Below, in pieces: positions 45,814-55,303 of a stretch of 64,000 nt of DNA. Location: the NCBI GenBank assembly GCA_013215295.1, contig JABSOZ010000016.1, positions 87,472 through 151,471 on the forward strand, written 5' to 3'. A program made the position numbers and the translations under genes. The notes under the pieces are model-generated. The model was not told the DNA's origin, did not search any database, and saw nothing but the letters and a program-made list of their open reading frames with translations. Position 1 is the first letter of the stretch. The number at the start of each line of letters is the position of its first letter. The stretch comes from Colwellia sp. (GTDB taxonomy: Bacteria > Pseudomonadota > Gammaproteobacteria > Enterobacterales > Alteromonadaceae).

Positions 45814-47070
45814 ATGAATACACAAAATATAATGGGTAAATGTGCACTCGTCATCGCACTCTCTTGTTCTTCTTTAGTCGCGGCAGTTGATTATAGTGAG
45901 CTAGTTACCCTGACAAATGGATATAACGATGCCTTAAGTGTTGATAGCGAAGGTAATATTTACGTATCTCGTGCAGGTCCATTTGGTAGTGCTGGATTGT
46001 CTGGTCTCACGATTCAAAAGATAACACCTGATGGTAATGTTTCAGAAATTGCTGCTCAATTCGATGGTCCAGTAGCACATGATTTTGACTCAAATGGTAA
46101 TATGTATGTGATCAACTTTAATAGCGGAATTATTGATAAAATAACGCAAGATGGAGCTAAATCTGTTTTTGCAGATTTTAGCAATCACGGTAATGCTAAT
46201 GGTATTTTAATTAAAGACAATGATGATATTTACGTTACTAGTTATATCAATGGCACCATTTATAAAGTAACTTCTTCTGGCGTTATTGAAAAATGGGTTT
46301 CAGGAAATGGTCTTAATGGCCCTGTTGGCATAGTAACCGATGAAGATGACAATATTTATGTAGGAAATTATGAAGATGGACGAGTATTTAAAATTTCAAC
46401 CGACAAAGTATTTACAGAATTAACATCATCAACGGGTGGTTCCGGCTATATTGTTTATGCTGAAGGAATGATTTATGCTACAGGTATAAATACGAATAAA
46501 ATCTATCAAATTCCTACAAATGGTGGTTCTACAATAGAATTACCTGGCTCATCAAAAGCTGGACTCATTGCTCCAAATGGGATTGCAATAAGTAATGATG
46601 GCACCAAGCTTTATGTCTCTAACTATAGTAGCATAAAAAAAATAATGGTCATCGAAAACTTCATCGATGATGGTTCAACAAACCCACAAGCAAATAATGA
46701 TACGGTAACAGTCAGTCAAGATTCAGTTGTAACTATTGAGGTTTTATCAAATGACACTGTTAGTAATATAGCCCTTGATGTTTCTTCAATATATTTAGTG
46801 ACTGCCGTGCAAAATGGCACAACGCTAGTTGATGATACAACAGGTAATATTACTTATACGCCAACCATTGGATACTCAGGTGAGGACTCTTTTGTTTATA
46901 CGGTAGAAAATACCCAAGGTGAAACTTCGAATGAAGCATCAGTATCCATTACGGTTTCTAAAGTTACTGCGACTCCGCAGCCAACCCCTACAGCTAAGAA
47001 AAGCAGTGGTGGTTCATTTGGCTATGCATTGTTTATGATGTGCTTAGTGTTGGCACGTAAAAACAGGTAA
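45814..47070 (+). CDS. Exported NHL/SMP-30-like beta-propeller protein with GlyGly-CTERM
   Basis: 418 residues: signal peptide (1 to about 24), a six-bladed propeller (about 28-285) with repeats of the type D-x-x-G-N-I/M-Y-V (VDSEGNIYVSR, FDSNGNMYVIN, TDEDDNIYVGN), a cadherin-like Ig domain (about 295-390, NPQANNDTVTVSQDSVVTIE and GNITYTPTIGYSGEDSFVYT), then a Pro/Thr linker and KSSGGSFGYALFMMCLVLARKNR split as Gly-Gly motif, hydrophobic helix and basic end. The tail is a GlyGly-CTERM sorting signal, cleaved by rhombosortase in Alteromonadales and Vibrionales, often on type II secreted proteins. Ligand unknown. Confidence 0.85.
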   Translation: MNTQNIMGKCALVIALSCSSLVAAVDYSELVTLTNGYNDALSVDSEGNIYVSRAGPFGSAGLSGLTIQKITPDGNVSEIAAQFDGPVAHDFDSNGNMYVINFNSGIIDKITQDGAKSVFADFSNHGNANGILIKDNDDIYVTSYINGTIYKVTSSGVIEKWVSGNGLNGPVGIVTDEDDNIYVGNYEDGRVFKISTDKVFTELTSSTGGSGYIVYAEGMIYATGINTNKIYQIPTNGGSTIELPGSSKAGLIAPNGIAISNDGTKLYVSNYSSIKKIMVIENFIDDGSTNPQANNDTVTVSQDSVVTIEVLSNDTVSNIALDVSSIYLVTAVQNGTTLVDDTTGNITYTPTIGYSGEDSFVYTVENTQGETSNEASVSITVSKVTATPQPTPTAKKSSGGSFGYALFMMCLVLARKNR

Positions 47071-47456
47071 TCCTGTTATCTGACAGTCTATCGCTGCAAT
47101 GGGATTTTGTGCATTAAGATAGACTGTTATTTATAGTAAAGCTTAAATAAAGCATCATTTAATATCTCCTCATATTACGTTACCTAGTGACATTGAAGTG
47201 AAAAGTACGGTTGACAACTTGAGGTTTTATATTAAATTCAATCAACTATGATGCATCAACTGTTATCAATACGAGGGAGTCTCACTTGTGCCTATACAGT
47301 CAGCAATAACTTACCCGTATTTCAACTTACTCTTTTTCATAGCAATATAAATATGCAATTCTTATATTTTATTTGCTGTAGCACTCACTACTATATTTCG
47401 TTATTTACGCTATGATTTGTATGATTCCTGACTTTTTTGAACAATAAAGAGTATTT
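47071..47456. other. 386-bp intergenic region
   Basis: Apart from the hairpin at 47083-47127 I see no gene. A TTGACA at about 47211 could be a -35 box, but the matching -10 is poor. Confidence 0.35.
47083..47130 (+). terminator. Hairpin after GlyGly-CTERM gene
   Basis: ACAGTCTATC and GATAGACTGT form a 10-bp stem with a 25-nt loop followed by TTATTTAT, 13 bp past the stop. Confidence 0.5.
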
Positions 47457-48944
47457 ATGCATAAATTTTTTGTAGCTTGCCCAATGTATCTACTAAGTTG
47501 TATCACGAGTGCTAATGAGTTTCATTATGAAAATATTCCTGTAGGTGATCAGCCTTCAGCCTTAGCCGGAGCTTATACTTCTATCATGAAATCATCATAT
47601 GGTATGCATTACAATCCAGCGAGTATTCAAGGTATTGGCAACACATTATCAGGAACTATAAATGCTTATTCATATAAAAATTCAAAATATGATAATGTTT
47701 TTCCTAAACCGACATCGGTAAGCTGGGATGATGGAGAACGAGAACTTGATTATATTGATCAGTCTTTAGATAGAACCTCTCAAACTATACTGCCTGGATT
47801 TTTAGGTTATACCACGACATTAGGTGATTTTACTGTGGGGGCTTATTTAGCTACAACAGATATTAGTTATGAGGAGCTTGATGAGTATGGAACCTATAAT
47901 TATATGGGCCCCATTTCTATATATACAGATGACGAAGATGACGATGATTTACATATAGAACATAACGAACAAGGGCAAGTTATAGAGAATAGAGATTTTT
48001 CATTAGACAGCGAATATAAAGTCACTCAGTTCGGCTTCAGCTCAGCTTATAAATTAAGTGAATCAATCGACATTGGTGTCACGGTAAGTGGCCTTTTCAA
48101 AAAGAAAAAGGAAGTGACTATCAGTGAGATTCAGTACTTTGAATTTAGTTCGGATACTGATTATTACTTTGAAAACATTACACAGGCGAGTACGCGTTTA
48201 TTAGATGATGAAGTATTAATTGAACCGAAATTTGGTGCCATTTATCATCAAGATAATTATGCAATAGGGCTTACCATCTCCCAGAAATACAGCTTATCAC
48301 GTGATTTACAATATAGTGATAAATGGGCTAATGGAAATATAGAGACATCAGAATTCTATTTTGGTGATGATGAGGAAAATGAGTTTGAGAGAAGAACGGC
48401 ACGATTTGATGTTGACACCAAACAAAATTATCCACTCGTTATCGAAGTTGGCGCTAATGTTACCTTTGATAATATTATGCTTACCATGGATCTACACCAT
48501 TACAATAACGTTGATTCTCCTGTGGAATTTTCAAGTGCTAGTGAATATGGCAGCGTAATTGATATAACAAGAGCATTTGAGTCAGTGACAAATATATCTG
48601 CGGCGGTAGAAATAGCAATATCTAATAAAACAAAAATTGCTTTTGGCATATATACCGACAATAGTAATATTTCTCTAGATGCCTTCAATGAACAAAGGGC
48701 AGGGGGTGTTGTATTATTTCGTCCACAAGAAGATGTAGATTTTGTCGGTGTTACATTTTCTGTTAATCATCAAGCTTCCAACTATAATATTACTACTGGC
48801 CTTGTAGTAAATGTTGGCGATGGCTACGGCACGAACTCTCAACTTGAAAATTTTGGTGGTGGAGAAATTGATGAAATAAACTCTTCAACTCAATTCAAAA
48901 TTAAAAAACAAGTATTAAGCTTATATTTCGGCGTTCAATATTAG
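47457..48944 (+). CDS. Outer-membrane beta-barrel protein, TraF/FadL-like
   Basis: 495 residues with a signal peptide (1-19, ending TSANE). The mature N-terminus, VGDQPSALAGAYTSIMKSSY then GMHYNPASI, is the Asn-Pro-Ala motif shared by chromosomal TraF-like (PF13729), PorV and FadL-like barrels. The rest alternates aromatic strands and acidic loops (TDDEDDDDLHIEHNEQG) and ends VLSLYFGVQY, with the C-terminal aromatic typical of outer-membrane barrels. AAAGAG lies before the ATG. A transport or assembly role is possible. 'Conjugal transfer' in family names should not be read as evidence for a conjugation system; none is present here. Confidence 0.75.
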   Translation: MHKFFVACPMYLLSCITSANEFHYENIPVGDQPSALAGAYTSIMKSSYGMHYNPASIQGIGNTLSGTINAYSYKNSKYDNVFPKPTSVSWDDGERELDYIDQSLDRTSQTILPGFLGYTTTLGDFTVGAYLATTDISYEELDEYGTYNYMGPISIYTDDEDDDDLHIEHNEQGQVIENRDFSLDSEYKVTQFGFSSAYKLSESIDIGVTVSGLFKKKKEVTISEIQYFEFSSDTDYYFENITQASTRLLDDEVLIEPKFGAIYHQDNYAIGLTISQKYSLSRDLQYSDKWANGNIETSEFYFGDDEENEFERRTARFDVDTKQNYPLVIEVGANVTFDNIMLTMDLHHYNNVDSPVEFSSASEYGSVIDITRAFESVTNISAAVEIAISNKTKIAFGIYTDNSNISLDAFNEQRAGGVVLFRPQEDVDFVGVTFSVNHQASNYNITTGLVVNVGDGYGTNSQLENFGGGEIDEINSSTQFKIKKQVLSLYFGVQY

Positions 48945-49012
48945 TGAAAGACCTTTTTCCAACAGGCCTAACCTTAAGTGTTTATTATATAAATTCGTTA
49001 CAGAAAGGATAA

Positions 49013-49834
49013 TTACTTATGTTTGACGGAACTTGTTGGATAACCAAATAAAACCTTAAGTTTTAATTTTATACCTTTAGCGGTAAACATCGTTTTAATT
49101 AAATAATGCCATTGATGAAAAGTAATAGTGATTGGGTTATTACTATTAAGTTGTCCAATTATGCCATATTTACAGGTTTTATCGGCTTCTTCTTCAGCGT
49201 AAGTGCCAAACATTTTATCCCAAATAATAAGCACTCCTGCAAAATTTTTATCTAGATAACCCTCGTTAATAGCATGATGCACTCTATGATGTGAAGGGGT
49301 ATTAAACACTTTTTCAAACCAACCTAACTTATTGACTATTTGTGTATGTACAAAAAATTGATATGCCAAATTCAGTGCCACGACCGTAAATACAGTGACA
49401 GGGTCAAAACCTATTAATATCATTGGCATCCAAAATACCCACATACCCGCCAGAGGATACATTAAGCTTTGCCTAAATGCGGTAGAGAAATTCATTTTGG
49501 TTGAACTATGATGAACAACATGTGCAGCCCATAACCAATGAATATGGTGAGATGCTTTATGAAACCAATAATACAAAAAGTCTTGTAATAAAAAAGCGCC
49601 GAAAACACTTATTATTGAAAGTTCTACCTCAAATAATCGAAAGTCATAAAGCCAATAAAAAAATGGCATTAATACCAACAAGGCAATCGCATCTGCAGCT
49701 TGGTGCATAAGAGCAAGTGCCGTATTAGCCAGGCTATCTTTTATATCGTAAACACGTCTGAACTTAATAAACTCATACGAAACAAAAATAACAAAAATTG
49801 GACTTAGGGCCAGTAAAATAATTTCTATAGACAT
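49013..49834 (-). CDS. Sterol desaturase / fatty acid hydroxylase family protein
   Basis: A 273-residue membrane di-iron enzyme (PF04116). Histidine clusters: H-K-A-S-H-H in YYWFHKASHHIHWLW, H-V-V-H-H-S, and H-H-R-V-H-H in TPSHHRVHHAIN, which coordinate the iron pair. About four transmembrane segments. Its ATG overlaps the stop of the SRPBCC gene (TAATG), so the two are coupled. Family members hydroxylate or desaturate fatty acids, sterols or carotenoids; bacterial substrates are usually lipids. The divergent AraC regulator probably controls the pair. Confidence 0.92.
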   Translation of the reverse strand: MSIEIILLALSPIFVIFVSYEFIKFRRVYDIKDSLANTALALMHQAADAIALLVLMPFFYWLYDFRLFEVELSIISVFGAFLLQDFLYYWFHKASHHIHWLWAAHVVHHSSTKMNFSTAFRQSLMYPLAGMWVFWMPMILIGFDPVTVFTVVALNLAYQFFVHTQIVNKLGWFEKVFNTPSHHRVHHAINEGYLDKNFAGVLIIWDKMFGTYAEEEADKTCKYGIIGQLNSNNPITITFHQWHYLIKTMFTAKGIKLKLKVLFGYPTSSVKHK

Positions 49835-50277
49835 TATGTATTCACGTTAAAATTAATAGCCAATTTATTAAGTGCTTGTTTGACGTCTTTTTTAATAAAG
49901 AAGCTAAGTAAAAATGTTGGTAGCCACCAAGGTGCCTTACAGCTTATGTGGTAGCTAACTTCGGTGTTTGGTGTAATTGTATTATTACTTTGAGAAAAGT
50001 GGATGTTACCACGATGTTCTGAAACAGGTTTATTGCCCATTATTTGATAAAATATATGATGTTCATCTGCGCTGACAATGACTTCTTCAAACTTAATGCC
50101 CATCATGCTTACTTGTCTAATCGCACCTTTTCCGCCTTCTATTTCACCTTCATTTTGCTTTCTTATGAGCATAAATTCGGCATTAAAAAAACGATTTAAC
50201 TGCTGATGTTCAAGCAATATCTCTCTGACTTGTAAAGGTGTTGCGTTAATGGTTTTTTTTACGGCTATTGATATCAT
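49834..50277 (-). CDS. SRPBCC-family (START-like) protein
   Basis: 147 residues of the polyketide cyclase/SRPBCC fold: IAVKKTINATPLQVREILLE at the start, GGKGAIRQVSMMGIKFEE, ISADEHHIFYQIMGNKPVSEHRG-like central strands, and a C-terminal helix KKDVKQALNKLAINF. Such proteins bind hydrophobic ligands in a deep cavity. First gene of a two-gene operon with the fatty acid hydroxylase; it may present or bind the lipid substrate. Divergent from the AraC regulator at 50375 with a 97-bp shared promoter region. Confidence 0.8.
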   Translation of the reverse strand: MISIAVKKTINATPLQVREILLEHQQLNRFFNAEFMLIRKQNEGEIEGGKGAIRQVSMMGIKFEEVIVSADEHHIFYQIMGNKPVSEHRGNIHFSQSNNTITPNTEVSYHISCKAPWWLPTFLLSFFIKKDVKQALNKLAINFNVNT

Positions 50278-50374
50278 TTGTACACCGGAAACAATTTGAA
50301 CATTCTTCTAGTATATAAAAAAAATCCATGGCAGACTTGCTTTTACACGATCATTAATTAGCTTTAGGCGACAA

Positions 50375-51379
50375 ATGAAGACACTTGCCGATCATTATTT
50401 TTCTAGTTGCCTTGATTATCTAGAAACACTTGGCCTCGACAGTCAGTGTGTTTTGTTGTCTATAAATTTTAATGAATACAGTAATAAACAAACTCAACAG
50501 CTAGCCCCTCGTATAAGTCTTAAAAGTTATAATACACTACTTCAATATGCACAAAACACCTTAAATGAACCCATATTTGGTTTTAAACTTGGCCAACAAA
50601 TTCGTACAGCTGACTTTGGTGTATTAGGGTATTTGATCGAATCCAGTAATAATTTAGCGAGTGCAATTTCTGCGTTGCTTACTTATGACAGCTTGGTTGC
50701 CGATATAGGGAAAACTGAATTTGAACAGCAAGACGATATTGCTGTTATACGATGGTTACCCGATGAAAACTGTAGTCAGCAGGTTATATTACGTAACATG
50801 ACCGCTTGGGTGAGTGTTATTCGGCAATTACTAAATCCTGAGTTATCACCTAGTGCCATTAGTTTTACTCAATCTTTGTCATATACTGACAAAAAGACCT
50901 TGGCTATTTGGTTCAACTGCCCAATAGAAACGGATGCCAAGTTCAATCAAATTGTTTTTCCTAGTAGTTTCTTAACCTTACCCTTTAAAACGGATAATAA
51001 TCAAATTCATCTGGTACTTGAACAAGTTTCAGACCAGCAATTATCACGTTATAAAAGTCAGCAATTATTGACTGAAAAAGTTAATCATATACTTATCGCT
51101 AAGAATGACTTGGAAGATTGCAGTTTGATCCGCACGGCAAGTGCATTAAATATGACAGCTAGAACTTTACAACGTCATTTAAAACATGAGAACACGACAT
51201 TTGCACATTTATTTGAGACAGAAAGAAAAAGGCGGGTAATGCTATATATTGGAAAACATCCATTAGGCGATATTGCGACTAAACTGGGATTTTCTGATCA
51301 AAGTTCATTTAATCGTGCCTTCAAACGATGGTACGGATATAGCCCATTATCGTATTTAAAAAATAAATTAATGACTTAG
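50375..51379 (+). CDS. AraC-family transcriptional regulator (OruR/Arabinose_bd type)
   Basis: 334 residues. The N-terminal ~200 residues match the 'arabinose-binding domain of AraC-type' family PF12625 (FGFKLGQQIRTADFGVLGYL is the landmark), and the C-terminal ~100 are an AraC helix-turn-helix pair (RTASALNMTARTLQRHL; GDIATKLGFSDQSSFNRAFK, ending YSPLSYL). Divergent from the SRPBCC/fatty acid hydroxylase operon, which it probably activates, perhaps in response to a lipid. Confidence 0.93.
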   Translation: MKTLADHYFSSCLDYLETLGLDSQCVLLSINFNEYSNKQTQQLAPRISLKSYNTLLQYAQNTLNEPIFGFKLGQQIRTADFGVLGYLIESSNNLASAISALLTYDSLVADIGKTEFEQQDDIAVIRWLPDENCSQQVILRNMTAWVSVIRQLLNPELSPSAISFTQSLSYTDKKTLAIWFNCPIETDAKFNQIVFPSSFLTLPFKTDNNQIHLVLEQVSDQQLSRYKSQQLLTEKVNHILIAKNDLEDCSLIRTASALNMTARTLQRHLKHENTTFAHLFETERKRRVMLYIGKHPLGDIATKLGFSDQSSFNRAFKRWYGYSPLSYLKNKLMT

Positions 51380-51482
51380 TCGTTTTGTCTGCAGAGCAAA
51401 AGTTATTTGCTGAGTCAAATGAAGTTGCGATAAAGGTTATCCAAAGAATCAAATAACATAACTTCAAGTGAGAACTTATTTA

Positions 51483-52031
51483 ATGAACATAATTATTTTT
51501 TCTGATGTTTTTGGCATCACTCCGGCTTTAATTAAACTAAAAGAACAGCTCGGGGCAAGCCGTATTATCGACCCATATGATGGCGAACATATGGCCTTTA
51601 ATAATGAAGCGGATGCCTATTCATACTTCGTTACTCAGGTTGGACTTGATAGTTACGTTTCAAAAGTACTTATAACTTTGTCTAACCTTGAATGTAAAAC
51701 AACTCTTATTGGATTTAGTATTGGCGCTTCTGCTATTTGGCGACTATCTCATAGCATCACAAATAATATGATTGAACAGGCTTTTTGTTTTTATGGTTCG
51801 CAAATTAGAAATTTCATACAGATTAATCCATGTTTTAACATTCATTTAATTTTCCCTAAAAAAGAATCACACTTTGACGTGTGTAAGTTAATAGGAACGT
51901 TAGAAAACAAGCCTAATGTTGAAATAACTCAGGTTGAGTATTTACACGGTTTTATGAATTTTCATTCGAGTAACTTCAATGAAGTCGGTTACAGTAAGAC
52001 GATAGATTTATTGGGAACTCCAGCTAAATGA
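51483..52031 (+). CDS. Small alpha/beta hydrolase (dienelactone hydrolase-like)
   Basis: 182 residues. IIIFSDVFGITPALIKLKEQ at the N-terminus, the nucleophile elbow G-F-S-I-G-A (CKTTLIGFSIGASAIW), and a C-terminal H in EYLHGFMNFHS resemble dienelactone hydrolase-like proteins, with Ser and His present. Shorter than typical members (about 230). The ATG at 51483 has AAGTGAG upstream; a GTG at 51468 is possible. No N-terminal signal, so cytoplasmic. Confidence 0.75.
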   Translation: MNIIIFSDVFGITPALIKLKEQLGASRIIDPYDGEHMAFNNEADAYSYFVTQVGLDSYVSKVLITLSNLECKTTLIGFSIGASAIWRLSHSITNNMIEQAFCFYGSQIRNFIQINPCFNIHLIFPKKESHFDVCKLIGTLENKPNVEITQVEYLHGFMNFHSSNFNEVGYSKTIDLLGTPAK

Positions 52032-52047
52032 GTTAGCTATTACAACC

Positions 52048-52083
52048 CACTATGACCGATACTGTTTAGTATCGGTCATAGTG
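52048..52083. terminator. Strong 16-bp hairpin
   Basis: CACTATGACCGATACT and its exact complement form a stem with the 4-nt loop GTTT, 17 bp after the hydrolase stop. The T-tail is modest, but stem length makes a terminator likely. Confidence 0.65.
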
Positions 52084-52283
52084 TTATGGGTTTGTTATAA
52101 CTTCATTACAATGTTTTATTATATGACTTGAGTATAATCTTACCCAATATAATCCTTGTATGTACCTCTTAAATAATTCAGTTAAAGCGTGATTCACGTT
52201 AAATTACAATATTTATCTTGTTCAAATCTGATTGGCAATTTATTATCTTAATTCATATTGTCAGTGAGTTATCATTAATTGTG

Positions 52284-53636
52284 ATGTCTAAGCCTCAAAT
52301 ACTGGTTGTCGATGACAGCCCTGAAATTCGTTTAAGTGCCGCCTTTATTTTAGAAGATCAAGGTTTTTCGATTCTTGAAGCAGAAAATCACCATTATGCT
52401 CAAGTAATATTGGCTGAAAATACGGTTGATTTGATTTTGTTGGATATGAACTTTTCCCTAGACACCACATCTGGTGAAGAAGGTTTACGTTTTTTGACTT
52501 GGTTAAGTAAATCGGATTTTGTGATCCCTGTTATTGCAATGACTGGTTGGTCTAATGTCGATCTTGCAGTGAGTGCTATGCGTCTTGGCGCCTGTGATTT
52601 TGTTGAAAAGCCATGGAATAATCAAAGATTAATTCAAATTATCCGACAACAGTTAAAAATGGCTGGTCTGCAAGTTCAAAATCAAAAACTTAAACAACAG
52701 TTAGAGCCTGTTGTCGAACAAGACTTTAGTTGGCAATCAGAATCCATGGCAAAATTACTACGTCAAATTGATTCTGTTGCGGCAACAGATGCCAGTATTT
52801 TATTAACAGGTGATAACGGTACAGGGAAAAGTCACTTAGCTAAACGTATTCACGAACTGTCTAACCGTGCTAACGATACTTTTATCTCTGTTAATATGGG
52901 GGCTATTTCAGAATCATTGTTTGAAAGTGAAATGTTTGGCCACAAAAAAGGTGCATTTACCGACGCTAAAGATAATCGCATTGGCCGTTTTGAGCTTGCC
53001 AAACACGGAACTTTGTTCTTAGATGAAATTGCAAATATCCCCCATTCTCAGCAAGCTAAATTGTTACGTGTACTAGAATCAGGGGAATATGAAGTTTTAG
53101 GTTCGAGCCAAACACAACATGCTGATAGCAGAATTATTTGTGCAACTAATGGTGATATTGCCCAATTAATATCCGATGGTCAATTTCGAGAAGACTTATA
53201 TTTTCGACTTAATACCATCGAACTTAGAGTGCCGTCATTACAGGAAAGATTCCAAGATATTGCACCTTTGGCCAATCATTTTATTGCTTTGCATGGAAAA
53301 AAATATAAACGAGAAGAATTAAGTTTAACTCCCTCGGCATTGAAAGCACTTGAGACATATCATTGGCCGGGTAACGTTCGAGAAATGAGTCATTTAATGG
53401 AACGAGCGGTTTTGTTGGCACAAAGCAGTAGCCTAGGACATGAAGATTTGCACCTGTCTATGCTTAAGCAGATTAATAAATTGCCTATGATGACGCTTGA
53501 GGAAGCAGAGAAAATACTGATAGAACAAGCATTAGAGTTAAACCATAATAATGTCCCTAAAGCTGCCATCACACTCGGATTGACAAAATCATCTATGTAT
53601 CGCAGATTAGAAAAATACGGTATTAATGAAACGTAA
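52284..53636 (+). CDS. Sigma-54-dependent response regulator (NtrC family)
   Basis: 450 residues: receiver domain (1-120, phospho-acceptor Asp54 in LILLDMNF, preceded by VVDDSPE), AAA+ sigma-54 interaction domain (about 145-370; Walker A GDNGTGKS, Walker B LFLDEIA, arginine region REDLYFRLN), and a Fis-type helix-turn-helix (about 415-450, PKAAITLGLTKSSMYRRLEK). The sigma-54-contacting loop reads GAFTDA (223-228) instead of GAFTGA. The start at ATG 52284 removes an unsupported TTG extension to 52218. It precedes its likely partner kinase, and a sigma-54 promoter lies upstream of the export operon at 55304, its probable target. Confidence 0.93.
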   Translation: MSKPQILVVDDSPEIRLSAAFILEDQGFSILEAENHHYAQVILAENTVDLILLDMNFSLDTTSGEEGLRFLTWLSKSDFVIPVIAMTGWSNVDLAVSAMRLGACDFVEKPWNNQRLIQIIRQQLKMAGLQVQNQKLKQQLEPVVEQDFSWQSESMAKLLRQIDSVAATDASILLTGDNGTGKSHLAKRIHELSNRANDTFISVNMGAISESLFESEMFGHKKGAFTDAKDNRIGRFELAKHGTLFLDEIANIPHSQQAKLLRVLESGEYEVLGSSQTQHADSRIICATNGDIAQLISDGQFREDLYFRLNTIELRVPSLQERFQDIAPLANHFIALHGKKYKREELSLTPSALKALETYHWPGNVREMSHLMERAVLLAQSSSLGHEDLHLSMLKQINKLPMMTLEEAEKILIEQALELNHNNVPKAAITLGLTKSSMYRRLEKYGINET

Positions 53637-53668
53637 ATTTGTTATTAATACTGCCATGATTTTTAATA

Positions 53669-53694
53669 GATACAATTTCCAATATAATTGTATC
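53669..53694 (+). terminator. Hairpin between response regulator and kinase
   Basis: GATACAATT and AATTGTATC form a perfect 9-bp stem with an 8-nt loop; the following CGTTATTTT is moderately T-rich. It may attenuate read-through into the kinase gene. Confidence 0.5.
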
Positions 53695-53751
53695 CGTTAT
53701 TTTAAGGTCAAAATCCAATACTTCAAAATCATAAAAATTTAGCTGGGTGTT

Positions 53752-55053
53752 ATGAAACTATTTACCTTTAAATCCTTAGAACAGCTCTTAAAAACGTCTT
53801 TTATTGCCATTAGTATTGTAGTGGTGAGTTTGTGGGCGGTGATTGGAATAATTCAGCATTGGACACTGCTCAATATTGGCTTAACAACTTCTGGGGTTGC
53901 AGTGATCTTTTGGCTATTGTTTTTATATATTTACAGAAGAACCGTTATTGCTTTTAAACGTGCCAGTATGCATCTTGAAGCGGTTCGTAATAATGACTAT
54001 TGTCAGTATGCCAAACCAGCTTTTACCCAAGGTAAAGTAATAGAATTTCATCATGACCTTAAAAATTTGAGTTCACATTTGCAAATGCTTAAATCACGCT
54101 ACGATCAAAATATCTTTCTTGTTTATCGTCTTATTGAGCAACTCGATAGTCCAATTATGGTCTTTGATCAAAGACCTCAACTAACCTATGCAAATAGTGC
54201 TTTTAACGAGTTATTTCCGCAGCCTTGGCAAATTTTTAGACATTCTTCTCCTGGTTTATTAGGGCTTGAATTTGTGGATAATAATTGGCGTTTTAAGGAA
54301 AAGTCTCTTGATAGTAAATGGCAAATTAGGCACAGCGAATTTATGGATCAGGGCAAAACTCATCAGTTGATGGTTTTTGTGAATATTGAATCGGCATTGA
54401 GACAAAGCCAACTAAATGCATGGCAACAACTTATTCGAGTGCTAGGGCATGAAATTCGAAACTCATTAACACCTGTATCTGCATTAGCTCAAGGACTAAG
54501 TTTAAAGGCCGAAGGTGATAGAGAAAAGCAAGCGTTGAATGTTATCACTGAACGCTGTCAGCATTTGGAAGAGTTTGTCAGCCGGTATGCATCTATTACT
54601 AAACCATTTCACCTAAATTGTCAGATGCTATTAGTCTCAAACATTGCTAAACGTATTCAAGGTCTGCTTAAAGACATTGAATTTGAAATAATATTGAATA
54701 CTGAAAGTTTTTGGGCAGATCCGGTTTTCATTGAACAAGTTTTATTAAATGTTATCAAGAATGCCGACGAGGCCTCTGAAAATAAAGACAAAATAAAGCT
54801 TATTTTTAGCCAAAAAGGTAATACTTCCTTAATTGAAGTAGTGGATAATGGTCATGGTTTTGCTAATCTTGACAACCTATTTGTTCCTTTATATTCAACC
54901 AAGCAAAATGGTCAAGGGATAGGACTTAGTTTTTGTCGAAATATTATTGAACATCACAAAGGCACAATAACCTTGGTTAATAATCATAGTTCCCCAGGGG
55001 TCACAGTATCCATCTACCTCCCCTTGCCCACTAGTTCGGCTGAAAAGTTATAA
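53752..55053 (+). CDS. Sensor histidine kinase (NtrB-like, membrane-bound)
   Basis: 433 residues. Two transmembrane helices at the N-terminus (about 15-70, FIAISIVVVSLWAVIGII and TTSGVAVIFWLLFLYIY), a short loop between them, a PAS-like region (about 120-210, VFDQRPQLTYANSAFNELFP), dimerisation/phosphotransfer with His233 in RVLGHEIRNSLTPVSAL, and an HATPase domain with N-box VLLNVIKNADEA and G-boxes EVVDNGHGF and GQGIGLSFC. Pairs with the sigma-54 regulator upstream. The tiny periplasmic loop suggests sensing within the membrane or cytoplasm, as in kinases responding to envelope stress or transported peptides. Confidence 0.93.
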   Translation: MKLFTFKSLEQLLKTSFIAISIVVVSLWAVIGIIQHWTLLNIGLTTSGVAVIFWLLFLYIYRRTVIAFKRASMHLEAVRNNDYCQYAKPAFTQGKVIEFHHDLKNLSSHLQMLKSRYDQNIFLVYRLIEQLDSPIMVFDQRPQLTYANSAFNELFPQPWQIFRHSSPGLLGLEFVDNNWRFKEKSLDSKWQIRHSEFMDQGKTHQLMVFVNIESALRQSQLNAWQQLIRVLGHEIRNSLTPVSALAQGLSLKAEGDREKQALNVITERCQHLEEFVSRYASITKPFHLNCQMLLVSNIAKRIQGLLKDIEFEIILNTESFWADPVFIEQVLLNVIKNADEASENKDKIKLIFSQKGNTSLIEVVDNGHGFANLDNLFVPLYSTKQNGQGIGLSFCRNIIEHHKGTITLVNNHSSPGVTVSIYLPLPTSSAEKL

Positions 55054-55215
55054 CGCAATAGAATTCTATTCCTGATCCTATGTTCATTATTATGTTTTTC
55101 TTTTTTGTGCTTCCGGTATTTCTAATAACAATTTTCCAAAGTTTAATACATGGCCAATTATGTATAGTTTAATTTATTAGTTAAGCCTTCTCTTCAAATA
55201 CATTAGTTCATAAAC

Positions 55216-55241
55216 GGTTCGCTCTAGTTCGCTAGCGGACC
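55216..55241. promoter_or_regulatory. Putative upstream activating sequence
   Basis: GGTTCGCT and AGCGGACC form an inverted repeat (7 of 8 paired) with a 10-nt spacer, centred about 80 bp upstream of the sigma-54 promoter, a usual distance for an NtrC-type activator. Confidence 0.45.
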
Positions 55242-55303
55242 AATCCTGTAATATTCTTAATGTTAATATCCATAATGCATTGATTTAAATGGCTTATTAA
55301 TTG

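Noticed and set aside
47457..48944. TraF-like name taken as evidence for a conjugative element
   Set aside because: No relaxase, coupling protein, pilus or mating genes are nearby; chromosomal TraF-like barrels are widespread in Alteromonadales.
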